Assembly: GCA_963810485.1 (NCBI GenBank)
Contig: CAWENQ010000003.1
Span: forward strand, 682,001-746,000
Direction: 5' to 3'
DNA: 64,000 nucleotides
Origin: DATKFM01 sp963810485
Lineage (GTDB): Bacteria > Pseudomonadota > Alphaproteobacteria > Dongiales > Dongiaceae
Position numbers and translations under genes: made by a program. Under the pieces are notes generated by a model. That model saw only the letters and a program-made list of their open reading frames with translations. It ran no database searches and was not told where the DNA came from. This document shows positions 8,420-17,286 of this stretch, one piece after another; position 1 is the stretch's first letter, and each line of letters begins with the position of its first letter.

Positions 8420-9340
8420 TCAACGCCTGACCGCCAGCACGCCCGCCACAACGATCATCACGATGCCGATGATCGTCACGGTGTCGAGGATCTCGGCGAA
8501 GAACAGCATGCCCCACAGCGCCGAGAATCCGAGGTAGGAAAAATCGAAGGTGGCGATCGTCGCCGGCGGCGCGATTTGATAGGCCACCGCTGCGCCCACG
8601 CTGCCAATGACCGCCGCCACGGCCAGCAGGGCCATTGAGAACCATTCGGTCTCGCCCATGCTCGACCATTCTCCCAGGAGGAAATAGTTGCTCACCTCTG
8701 TCTCCACCGGCCCGCCGGTCGCCGCGATCCCTAGCGTTGCCAGCAAGCCAACGACGACAAACGTAACATTGAGGCTGAGCGCCAGGACCAGCGGATGCTC
8801 GCCCCGGCATTTTGTCCGCGTCAGGATCATCGCCAGCGCGTAAAGCACGGCCGCGGCCAAGGGGAGCAGCGCATAGCCGTTGAAGCCGCTGGCCTCCGGC
8901 CGCAGGATCAACAGCACGCCGGCGAAGCCCAGAAAGATGGCGCCCCAGCCTATGGGACCGATCCTGTCACCAATGAAGAGCGCCGCGAACAGCGTGATGA
9001 AGATCGGCAATGTGTTGTACGCCGCCGCAGCGACCCCAAGCTCCAGATGCGGCAATGAGGCGTAATACGCCACCCACATGGATGCGAGCATCAAGCTGCG
9101 CAGGGCCGCCCAGCCAAGGTGGCGTGGCATCAAGGATGCCGCCCCGGTCCGCCAAACAATAATGGCAACCAATGCCGGTACCGAAAAGACTGAACGCAGG
9201 ACGAAGATCTGCCAGAGGACGAAATCCGCACTCAGCGATTTGATCGCCGCGTCGCCCAGCGACAGGCCGAGGTCCGTCACCAGGATGACGGCAATACCCA
9301 GCTTGACATTATCGGCCCTCACGGTCTGAGACACGGTCAA
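8420..9340 (-). CDS. EamA/DMT-family transporter
   Basis: A member of the drug/metabolite transporter superfamily, probably an exporter of a small metabolite. The 306 residues contain about ten hydrophobic segments arranged as two EamA repeats (about residues 15-145 and 160-300), with typical features such as a conserved Arg-containing loop after helix 2 and WGAIFLGFAGVLLI before the midpoint. The start is a TTG at 9340 placed nine bases after GGGAG. It lies 75 bases downstream of sulP on the same strand. Substrate unknown. Confidence 0.85.
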   Translation of the reverse strand: MTVSQTVRADNVKLGIAVILVTDLGLSLGDAAIKSLSADFVLWQIFVLRSVFSVPALVAIIVWRTGAASLMPRHLGWAALRSLMLASMWVAYYASLPHLELGVAAAAYNTLPIFITLFAALFIGDRIGPIGWGAIFLGFAGVLLILRPEASGFNGYALLPLAAAVLYALAMILTRTKCRGEHPLVLALSLNVTFVVVGLLATLGIAATGGPVETEVSNYFLLGEWSSMGETEWFSMALLAVAAVIGSVGAAVAYQIAPPATIATFDFSYLGFSALWGMLFFAEILDTVTIIGIVMIVVAGVLAVRR

Positions 9341-9415
9341 GCTGGTGCACTCCCGATTTAGGTGGATTGACGACCAGCTACCGTAACTGCCGGATCGCAG
9401 CTTAGGTATGTTACA

Positions 9416-11150
9416 CTAGTGGCCGCGATCCTCCCAATCGACCCAGGCTACCTTGTGGCTCTCGAGGTAGCTGCTGACCGCGGCGCCGATGGTGGGAAAA
9501 AAGCTATCCTCGCCGAATTGCGCGAAGAGCCCAAATCGCTTGAGCTTGTCCTTTACCGGGTCCTTGAGCTCCGCGAAGCACAGATCGATCCCGCCGTCCT
9601 GCAAGGTCTTGTCCAGTTCAGCCAATGCGTCGGCGGCCGTGACATCCACGCTGGTGACCGGTTCCGCCGCGACCATCATCCAGCGCACCGGTGTCGGCGA
9701 ATTCGCGGCGGCATCCAGCACGCGGTCCTTGAACAGCTCGGCATTGGCGAAGAACAAAGGCGCATCCCAGCGAAACAGGACCAGGCCGGGAATCTGGCGG
9801 GCATCGGGATAGCGGGTGATATCATGATAACCTTTGACGCCCTCGGCGCGCCCCAGCACCGCGGAGTGCGGGCGCCAGCCGTCCCACAGAAACTCAATGA
9901 CGGCGATGACGATGGCGAGGCCGATGCCCGGGTATCGCGCCGAAAACCGCCACGCCGACGAGACAGACGATGGAGAGCCAGAACTCCCAGCGCTGGATAC
10001 GGTAGATTCGAATGAGATCGTTGACTTCGAACAAGCCGATCGCCGACGCGATGACGACTGCGGCCAGCGCCGCAGACGGCAGATGCTCGAGCAGGTTCGG
10101 CGCGACCACCAGCAGCAAGGCCACCGTGAGGGCGCCGACGACACCGGTGAGTTGCGTGCGGGCGCCCGCGGCCTCTGCCACCGGCGTGCGCGATGAACTG
10201 CTGCTGACCGGAAAGCCCTGGAAGAATCCGGCCGCCAGGTTGGCTGCGCCGAGTCCCACCATCTCCTGATTGGGATCGACGCGAGTCCCGGTTCGCGCCG
10301 CATAGGCCCGTGACAGCACGCTGGTGTCGGCGAACGAAACCAGGGCCACGGCGCAGCCGCCGATCAGCACGGGTATGATGTCGGCCTGGGTGATCCAGGG
10401 AAAGGCGAACGCCGGCAGGCCCTGGGGCAGCTGACCGAGAACCGACACGCCGGCGCTCGTTCCCAGGTCCAGCATGCCGACGATGACGGTGGCGCCAACG
10501 ACGGCAATCAGGATGCCCGGAATCCGCTTGCTCTTCTTGAGCAGAAGAATGACCGCGAGCGTTCCCACGCCGATCGCGAATGCCGTCCAGTTCGTCTTCC
10601 CGTTCCAAATCGCCTCGCCAATGGCCCAGAGGTTCCTCAACGGGCCGTCGCTTTCGATCGAGAAGCCGAACATCTTCGGCAGCTGGCTGATCAGCACCGT
10701 CAGCGCGATGCCGTTCATGTATCCATAGCGAATGGGTTTCGAGAGAAGCTCGGTCACGAAGCCAAGCCGCGCGACGCCGGCCAGGATGCACACGATGCCC
10801 GACACGATGGCCATCATGCCGGCCAGGGCGATGGCGCGCTGCGGATCTCCGCCCGACAGCGGCAGGACCACGCCGAGAATGACGGCTGCCAGCGATGAGT
10901 CCGGCCCCAGCACCAGGATGCGGCTGGGGCCGAACAACGCATAGGCCAGCAGCGGCACGATGGTCGCATAGAGGCCATAGATGCCCGGAACACCCGACGC
11001 CACGGCATAGGCAATGCCGACCGGCACCAGCATCGTCACCAGCACGAGCCCGGCCACAATGTCCTTGGGCAGCCAGTCCGCCTGATATTGGCGCAGCATG
11101 ACCAGTCCTGGCAGCCAGCGCATCAGGCCTGTCGGACTAGCAGTTTTCAA
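9416..11150 (-). CDS. SulP-family anion transporter with STAS domain, +1 frameshift
   Basis: Inner-membrane anion (sulfate, bicarbonate or dicarboxylate) transporter. The N-terminal frame gives about 400 residues of transporter core, including VAGLVLVTMLVPVGIAYA, then breaks at GAIPG. The continuing IGLAIVIAVIEFLWDGWRPH and a C-terminal STAS domain (about 110 residues, with the TSVDVTAADAL loop) are in another frame. One base is extra in the C3G3 stretch at 9927-9932; corrected length is about 577 residues. I chose the TTG at 11150, nine bases after GGAG; a TTG at 11159 and an ATG at 11123 are alternatives. Divergent from the DUF2092 gene. Confidence 0.85.
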
Positions 11151-11246
11151 AGCACGCAAACTCCTCAGAATTAGGACTCACTCGACGCATGAATGTAACG
11201 GCAGTCATCAATGATGGCCCAAATGACAGGCCGCACCCAAAACGTA

Positions 11247-11290
11247 TTGACACAGGTCAATTCAAGGATACGACTGGTACACAATAATAT
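11247..11290 (+). promoter_or_regulatory. Possible CRP/FNR-type site and promoter for the DUF2092 gene
   Basis: A perfect inverted repeat TTGAC-N4-GTCAA lies at 11247-11260, matching the half-sites recognised by CRP/FNR-family regulators. A -10-like TAATAT follows at 11285-11290, which would put the repeat centre near -43 relative to the expected start, close to the position used by activators of this family. The gene starts at 11321 after GGGAGGGTGAA. The match is by eye only. Confidence 0.4.
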
Positions 11291-11320
11291 CTCACACCAA
11301 AGTTCTGCAGGGAGGGTGAA

Positions 11321-12106
11321 ATGAAAACGCTCAAGCCCATGATAAGCCTCAAGTTATGGGGCGCCGCTATCGCCATGGGAGTCCTGGCGAGCGTACCGGC
11401 CGCTCAAGCCGATGAAGCACAGGCCAAGAAGATCTTCCAGGCCATGTCGGATTACATGGCCGCTCAGCAGGCCATTTCGTTCGACTATGACACAAGCTTC
11501 GAGATCGTCACGACTGACGACCAGAAGGTGGCGTTGCTGAGCTCGGGCAGCATGACGATCAACCGGCCAGACAAGCTTCGCACCACGCGGACCGGCGGGT
11601 TTGCGGATGTCGAGATGGTTTTTGACGGCAAGACCATTTCCCTGCTCGGCAAGAATGCAAATCTCTATGCCCAGGCCGAAGTGCCCGGCACCATCGATAA
11701 TCTGGTCGATGTGTTGCGCGACAAGTTTCATCGGCCGCTGCCCGGCGCCGACCTGATGCTGTCCGACGTGAGTGGAGCGCTGATGCCGCTTGTCACGAAC
11801 GTGAAGGATCTTGGCAGCGGCGTGATCCGTGGCACGGAATGCGATCACCTTGCCTTCCGGACGCCCGAGGTGGACTGGCAGATATGGATTGCCCAGGGAG
11901 ATCGTCCCTATCCCTGCCGTTTCGTCGTGACCACCAAGGATGTCAAGGGATGGCCGCAATACACCGTCGATGTGAGAAACTTCAAGGCCGGCGCCGAAGT
12001 TGCCGCCGACGATTTTGTTTTCAAGGCACCGACGGGCGCGCAGAAGCTGAAAGAGGGCGAGTTCCCCGATGTAGATGAACTGCCCGGCGCTTTTGCACTC
12101 AAGTAG
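11321..12106 (+). CDS. DUF2092 family exported protein
   Basis: 261 residues with an N-terminal signal peptide (MKTLKPM... cleavage after AQA near residue 30), so exported to the periplasm. The mature part matches DUF2092 proteins: the QAMSDYMAAQQAISFDYDTSFE opening, the GSMTINRPDKLRTTRTGGFADVEMVFDGKT lipoprotein-carrier-like beta segment and the C-terminal DVRNFKAGAEVAADDFVFKAP. The fold is probably LolA-like, so binding of a hydrophobic ligand is plausible, but the function is unknown. A small secreted protein follows after 16 bases and a broken arylsulfatase after that. The possible regulator site is just upstream. Confidence 0.85.
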   Translation: MKTLKPMISLKLWGAAIAMGVLASVPAAQADEAQAKKIFQAMSDYMAAQQAISFDYDTSFEIVTTDDQKVALLSSGSMTINRPDKLRTTRTGGFADVEMVFDGKTISLLGKNANLYAQAEVPGTIDNLVDVLRDKFHRPLPGADLMLSDVSGALMPLVTNVKDLGSGVIRGTECDHLAFRTPEVDWQIWIAQGDRPYPCRFVVTTKDVKGWPQYTVDVRNFKAGAEVAADDFVFKAPTGAQKLKEGEFPDVDELPGAFALK

Positions 12107-12122
12107 AGGGAATCAGGACGTC

Positions 12123-12329
12123 ATGTTGAAACGTATTGCGATCTGCGCGATCACCTTGGTCATCGGCGCCGTTTGTCTCGAAGTGGGACAGTACATCGCG
12201 CCGCAAAGCAACCTCAGCGTCATCTCCACGGCCGAGGCCGTTGTCGGCCGCCCCCTGACGCCCATGAGCGTTGCCGGCGTTAGCCGGCGGACCGCGCGGC
12301 GATGCGCGAGCGGAGCCTATAATTGCTAG
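12123..12329 (+). CDS. Small secreted protein following DUF2092
   Basis: 68 residues: a hydrophobic signal segment (ICAITLVIGAVCLEVG) followed by a short tail VGRPLTPMSVAGVSRRTARR and a C-terminal CASGAYNC with two Cys. I recall short proteins ending in a similar RPLTPxSVAGVARR tail near DUF2092 genes, but cannot verify it here. The ATG is preceded by GGAATCAGGACGTC. It probably shares the transcript of the upstream DUF2092 gene. Function unknown. Confidence 0.6.
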   Translation: MLKRIAICAITLVIGAVCLEVGQYIAPQSNLSVISTAEAVVGRPLTPMSVAGVSRRTARRCASGAYNC

Positions 12330-12358
12330 GTGTCTGAGCCGATCATGCAGCAGATTGC

Positions 12359-14529
12359 ATGAGCATCCTCACCGATGACGTCGGCTTCGGCGCGCCCAGC
12401 ACGTTCGGCGGCGTCATACCCACGCCGACGCTCGACCGCATTGCCGCCTCGGGGCTGCGCTACACGCAGTTTCATACGACTGCGCTGTGTTCGCCCACGC
12501 GGGGTGCTCTGATCACCGGGCGGAATCATCACTCCGTCGGATTCGGCGTGATCGGCGAGGCAGCGACCGGGTATCCCGGCTACGACAGCGTTATCCCCAC
12601 GGATAAATCCACGATCGGCCGAATTCTCAAGGCAAACGGCTATGCCACCTCGTGGTTCGGCAAGAACCACAACACGCCGGCCTTCGTGACCAGCCAGGCA
12701 GGGCCTTTCGACCAATGGCCGATCGGCATGGGCTTCGAGTACTTCTATGGCTTCAACAGCGGCGAAACCAATCAGTGGCAACCCGACCTCTACCGCAACA
12801 CCACGCGCGTTTATCCCTATGTCGGGAAGCCCGAACTACAACCTGACGACCGACATGGCGGATGATGCCATCGGCTACCTCGAACCAGCTCAACGAGCTG
12901 GATCCGAACAAGCCATTCTTCCTCTACTACGCGCCGGGCGGCACGCATGCGCCGCATCATCCGACGCCGGAATGGATCGACAAGTTCAAGGGCAAGTTCA
13001 GCATGGGCTGGAACGCGCTCCGCGATGCAGATTTTCGCGAACCAGAAGAAGCTCGGCGTAATCCCGCACGATGCGCGAGCTGACGCCCTGGCCGAAGACA
13101 TGCTGAAGAACTGGGACGACCTCTCGGCCGACGAGAAGAAGTTGTTCGAGCGGCAGATGGAGGTCTATGCGGCTTATCTCGCCTATACCGACCATGAGAT
13201 CGGCCGTGTGGTCCAGGCTGTCGAGGACATGGGCAAGCTCGACAACACGCTGATCATCTACATCAGCGGCGACAATGGCGGCAGCGCCGAAGGTTCGCCC
13301 GCGGGAACGCCGAATGAGATGACGTTCTTCAACGGCGTCGAAGTGCCGGTCGACGGATCAGATGAAGTTCTACGACGTCTGGGGCTCGCCGCGCACCTAT
13401 CCCCACATGGCGTCGGCTGGACCTGGGCGATGAGCACGCCGTACAAATGGACCAAGCAGATCGCCGTGCTACTTCGGCGGCATCCGCAACGGCATGGTGA
13501 TCGCGTGGCCCGGCCACATCACGGACGCCGGCGGCATCCGCAATCAGTTCCACCACGTCATCGACATCGTTCCGACGCATGCTGGAGGCGACCGGCATCG
13601 CGCGCGCCTGAAACGGTCGACGGCATCGACCAAACGCCGATCGAGGGCGTGAGCCTGGCCTACACGTTCGACAAGGCCAATGCGGCGCGCCGTCGACGGC
13701 ACAAGACGCAGTATTTCGAGATGTTCGGCGACCGCGCGCTCTACCATGAGGGCTGGATCGCCTCGACGGTGCCCTTCCGGGCACCGTGGAACGGCACCGA
13801 GCCGGACCCGAAGGACGTCGTCAACGACGTCAAGTGGGAGCTCTACGACCTCACCAAGGACTGGACGCAGTCCAATGACGTGGCCGCGGACAATCCCGAG
13901 AAGCTGAAGGAACTGCAGGAGCTCTTCTGGACCGAAGCGACGAAGTACCAGGTGCTGCCGCTCGACGCTTCGGCGCTCACACGTTTCATCGCTGCCGCGG
14001 CCGAGCATCGTCGCGGGCCGCAACGAGTTTACCTACAGGCACCCGATCGTCGGTGTGCCCCTGGGCACGGCGCCGAGTGTTCTCAACAAACCGTTCACGA
14101 TCACCGCCGACATTGAAGTGCCTGAGGACGGCGGCGAGGGCATGCTGGTGACGGCGGGCGGGCGCTTCGGCGGATGGGGATTCTACCTGCTCAAGGGCAA
14201 GCCGGTTTTCGTCTATAACCTGCTGGACCTGGCTCGGCCAAAAGTGGAAGGCGCGACGGCGCTTTCCGCCGGCCGGCATACCGTGGAATTCGCTTTCAAG
14301 CCGGATGGCCCCGGCCTTGGAAAAGGAGGCACCGGAACCATCACTGTCGACGGCACAGCGGCAGGGAGCGGAACATTCCCACACCATTCCCTTCGCGCTC
14401 GAAGCCAGCGAAACCTTCGATGTGGGATCCGACACGGGGACCGGCATCAACGACGAAGACTATCAGGCACCGTTCGGTTTCACCGGGAAGTTGAACATGC
14501 TGACCATCAAGCTCGAGCCGCAAGGTTAG
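12359..14529 (+). pseudogene. Arylsulfatase, 5'-truncated and multiply frameshifted
   Basis: The remains of a large secreted type I sulfatase of the arylsulfatase family. The matches are spread over three frames but in perfect order: the metal-binding LTDD and the formylglycine site CSPTR (Cys at 12488-12490), MGFEYFYGF, TNQWQPDLYRNTT, PFFLYYAPGGTHAPHHPTPEW, LAYTDHEIGRVVQAVEDMG, ISGDNGGSAEG, the DLTKDWTQ region and the beta-rich C-terminal domain to 14529. I count about ten indels (near 12835, 12884, 13033, 13355, 13410, 13465, 13577, 13604, 13990 and 14370), mostly +1. The signal peptide and PNVLVI strand that should precede LTDD are missing, with a stop at 12335. As given it cannot make an enzyme. 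Confidence 0.85.
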
Positions 14530-14550
14530 AGAACTTGTAGGCAATCGCCA

Positions 14551-14955
14551 GTGAAGCATGAGAGGCGAAGTATAACTCTCGGCCTGTTTGCGTGCCTTGA
14601 ATGCGCGACCGGCCTGGGCCTGCTGCTGGTGCCCGGCGTGGTGATTGGCCTGTTATTCGGTCAAACCCAGTCGGTGCTGGAAACACTGTTGCTGGCGCGA
14701 CTGGGTGGAGCAGCGTTGCTGGCCATAGGATCCGCTAGCTGGAGTGCGGGAACATTCGACAGGTCCCGCACCGGCCTCGGCCTGCTCGTAGGTGTCACGC
14801 TCTACAATGGCCTTGCCGCTGCCGTCTTGGCCTATGCCGCCCTTGGTCTGAACATGCAAGGCGTACTGATTTGGCCGGCAATTCTCACTCATGCGGCGCT
14901 GCTTCTGTGGTGCTTGGCCAGCGCCATTCGCATGCGGCGGTTGGCGTCAGGCTAG
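14551..14955 (+). CDS. Small integral membrane protein, function unknown
   Basis: 134 residues with four hydrophobic segments (about residues 9-36, 44-64, 76-97 and 102-124) separated by short loops and a basic C-terminal tail RMRRLASG. The start is a GTG at 14551, 21 bases after the sulfatase remnant. The stop overlaps the stop of the convergent quiC gene by 9 bases. I do not recognise a family beyond a general four-helix membrane protein. Confidence 0.65.
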   Translation: MKHERRSITLGLFACLECATGLGLLLVPGVVIGLLFGQTQSVLETLLLARLGGAALLAIGSASWSAGTFDRSRTGLGLLVGVTLYNGLAAAVLAYAALGLNMQGVLIWPAILTHAALLLWCLASAIRMRRLASG

Positions 14956-16839
14956 AGACAGGCTGACCGGCGCCAGGTGACGCTTCTGCGCGGCAATGCG
15001 AAATGAAGCGTTTGCCGCGCCGTAGCCCCGATACCCATTTCGACGTTCAACGATCTCGAAAATGAACCCATCGCCGTAGATGGGACAATAGAGCTGAAAG
15101 TATTCGCCGCGGTCATCGCGATCATAGAGAAGCTTTGACGCCCGCAGTTGCCTGACCATCGGTGCCGGCAAGCCAAAGCGCGCTTCCACATCCTCATAGT
15201 AGTTTTCCGAGATGGAAAGCCCGTCAAAGCCATTCGCTCGCAAGGCGGCGGCGGTCGCGAAGATGTCCTCGGTGGCAAACGCCAGATGCTGCACGCTGGC
15301 GCCGAAGCTCTCGGCGATGAAATGACCCGCCAGGGAACGGTGGTTCTCAGCGCCGTTCAGAGTCAATCGGAGCAGGCCGCGGTCGCTTTCGATTGCCTGG
15401 CTTCGCACCAGGCCGCCGGGATCGATGACATCCACCATGGGCGTCTTATGGGTCTTCAGCATCGACGTGTAGAACAACAGCCAGGTCAGCATTTCCTCGT
15501 AGTTCATCGTGTGCCCGAGGTGATCGATGCGCGTGAGGCCGGCGGGAACCGGCGGCGACGGGTCGCTGGCCGGCACAAACTCGTTCTCCCAGACCGTGGC
15601 GAGTTCTGATTTCTCATCGAGGAAATAGATCACGCCGCCGCCGACTCCCCGGATGGCGGGAATCGTGAGCTCGCCCGGACCAACCGATTGATTGAACGGT
15701 TCAGCCCCCAATGCCTCCGCGCGAGAGATGACGGCTCTTGCATCCTCGACATTCAAGCCGACGGCGCAAACCGATGTGCCATGGGCAATATACGCCGAAT
15801 GGGCGAAACCCTCCCGCTCCGTATTGATGACGAGATTGATCTCGCCCTGCCGATAATGGGTGACGTCCTTCGAGATGTGCTTGCCGGCCAGGCCGAAGCC
15901 CAGCGTCTTGAACAGCAACGCCAGTTCGGCCGCCTCCCGCTCATCGGCGGCGAATTCGACAAACGCCAACCCCTTCGCCTCGACGCGGTCCGGCATGTCC
16001 GGCGCCTGGATGGCGACCTCGGGGAACTCGCGGCGAATGCGATCGACCAGATAGTCCAATGACCGTCTTCCATCGACGGCAAGTGATCTCGGAGATCCGC
16101 CGCGAAACTGGTCGTTGAAGATCTCAAGCGACAGATATCCATCATATCCGGTCGCCGCTACGGCACGGACAAACTCCGCGACCGGAAGATCGCCCTGGCC
16201 GGGCATGCAGCGGAAATGGCGGCTCCAATACAGGAAGTCCATATCGATCAGCGGCGCATCGGCGAGCTGGACAATGAAGATACGCTCCCGCGGGATCGAT
16301 CGGATGGAGTCCACGTCAATGCGGCGCGCCAGGCTGTGGAAGGAATCCAGGATCAAGCCGACATTCGGATGATCGGTGCGGCGGACGACCTCCCAGGCAT
16401 CGCGATGATCATTGATGTGCTTGCCCCAGGCCAAGGCTTCGAATCCGACCCGGACGCCATGCTTCGCTGCACGTTCTCCCAGTTCGCGAAAATCCTCCGC
16501 GGCGCGGTCGATGCCGCCGCGGGACAGCGGCGAAACGTTCGAGCAGACGAGCATGAGATCCGTGCCCAGCTCCTGCATGACGTCGAACTTCCGCTCGGCG
16601 CGCTGGAGGGCGCTCGCTCTCTGCGGTTCCGGCATGCCCTCGAAGTCTCGAAACGGCTGAAACAGGGTGATCTCAAGGCCGAAATCCCTGACCATCCGGC
16701 CGACATCGCGGGCGGAGCCGTCAAAGGCGAGAAAGTCGTTCTCGAAGATCTCGATTCCATCGAAGCCGGCGGCCGCGATGGCGGCAAGCTTCTCGCGGAA
16801 ATCCCCGCCAATGGAAACAGTCGCAATAGACGTCTTCAT
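14947..16839 (-). CDS. quiC: 3-dehydroshikimate dehydratase fused to an HPPD-like domain
   Basis: Converts 3-dehydroshikimate to protocatechuate, letting quinate or shikimate feed the beta-ketoadipate pathway. In the 630 residues, about 1-275 form a sugar-isomerase-type TIM barrel (FDGIEIFENDF, GFEALAWGKHINDH, LDSFHSL, YLSLEIFNDQF). About 300-630 form a two-part vicinal-oxygen-chelate region resembling 4-hydroxyphenylpyruvate dioxygenase, with metal-ligand candidates in RIDHLGH, SVQHLAF and FIFEIVE. This fusion is known for bacterial QuiC1-type enzymes. I chose the ATG at 16839 (MKTSIATVSIGG) because the upstream in-frame codons read through the promoter-operator. It sits alone under a strongly controlled promoter. 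Confidence 0.85.
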   Translation of the reverse strand: MKTSIATVSIGGDFREKLAAIAAAGFDGIEIFENDFLAFDGSARDVGRMVRDFGLEITLFQPFRDFEGMPEPQRASALQRAERKFDVMQELGTDLMLVCSNVSPLSRGGIDRAAEDFRELGERAAKHGVRVGFEALAWGKHINDHRDAWEVVRRTDHPNVGLILDSFHSLARRIDVDSIRSIPRERIFIVQLADAPLIDMDFLYWSRHFRCMPGQGDLPVAEFVRAVAATGYDGYLSLEIFNDQFRGGSPRSLAVDGRRSLDYLVDRIRREFPEVAIQAPDMPDRVEAKGLAFVEFAADEREAAELALLFKTLGFGLAGKHISKDVTHYRQGEINLVINTEREGFAHSAYIAHGTSVCAVGLNVEDARAVISRAEALGAEPFNQSVGPGELTIPAIRGVGGGVIYFLDEKSELATVWENEFVPASDPSPPVPAGLTRIDHLGHTMNYEEMLTWLLFYTSMLKTHKTPMVDVIDPGGLVRSQAIESDRGLLRLTLNGAENHRSLAGHFIAESFGASVQHLAFATEDIFATAAALRANGFDGLSISENYYEDVEARFGLPAPMVRQLRASKLLYDRDDRGEYFQLYCPIYGDGFIFEIVERRNGYRGYGAANASFRIAAQKRHLAPVSLSLA

Positions 16840-16860
16840 GCCGCCCGCTTGCGTTCCAAA

Positions 16861-16880
16861 TGTACGAACTAGTGCGTACA
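16861..16880. promoter_or_regulatory. Palindromic operator in the quiC leader
   Basis: TGTACGAACTAGTGCGTACA is a 20-base inverted repeat with one mismatched pair, starting 21 bases before the quiC ATG and abutting the -10 box. The TGTACG...CGTACA half-sites look like a TetR-type operator, and the position over the transcription start implies repression. No regulator gene lies within the window. Confidence 0.65.
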
Positions 16881-16909
16881 TTGTAGAGCGCCGGGTCTTC
16901 CGAGGTCAA
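16880..16909 (-). promoter_or_regulatory. Sigma-70 promoter of quiC
   Basis: On the minus strand TTGACC (16904-16909) and TACAAT (16880-16885) are 18 bases apart, a good housekeeping promoter. Its -10 box touches the operator palindrome, so a bound repressor would block initiation. Confidence 0.65.
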
Positions 16910-16973
16910 GGCGGCATATCCGGCCAGCCACGGACCTGGCCAGTACTCCTGGCGATGCGCAGGCCATCCTCCT

Positions 16974-17062
16974 TGACATATAGGACTATGCGCCTATACT
17001 GAATCTGCCGCACCTGTTGCAGGCAAGCGGCGTCGATACTGGACATTGTGTATAGGAATACA
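16974..17062. promoter_or_regulatory. Cluster of TATAGG boxes in inverted repeats
   Basis: TATAGG-N8-CCTATA occurs at 16979-16998, and TGTAT-N4-ATACA at 17049-17062 contains a third TATAGG. A TTGACA (16974-16979) and TATACT (16995-17000) pair on the plus strand is 15 bases apart. This lies in the 447-base gap between quiC and dnaE, where no convincing gene is present; a 46-codon minus-strand frame (MSSIDAACLQQ...) runs through it without a ribosome binding site. Confidence 0.4.
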
Positions 17063-17240
17063 GGATGCCTCGGCCGGTTTGGCGGCACGGGCCAACAGCG
17101 CTCATCTACACCCTGCCGTAACTCCGATTGGCGCGGCGAGGAAGTGATTCCCTTGCATGGCATCGTTCCCCAAAATCAGGGTCCCCCGGAATTCGCGCGA
17201 TTTCAGGTTTTCCTGAATAGAGTCCGAGAGTTGAAGCGGG

Positions 17241-17267
17241 AAAAGATAGCGGAAAATGCCACGCTAT
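17241..17267 (-). terminator. Weak intrinsic terminator after dnaE
   Basis: Twenty bases past the dnaE stop, ATAGCG pairs with CGCTAT around a 10-base loop and is followed by CTTTT on the minus strand. The stem is short, so efficiency is uncertain. Confidence 0.4.
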
Positions 17268-17286
17268 TGTGCCGAGCCGCCGGCAG

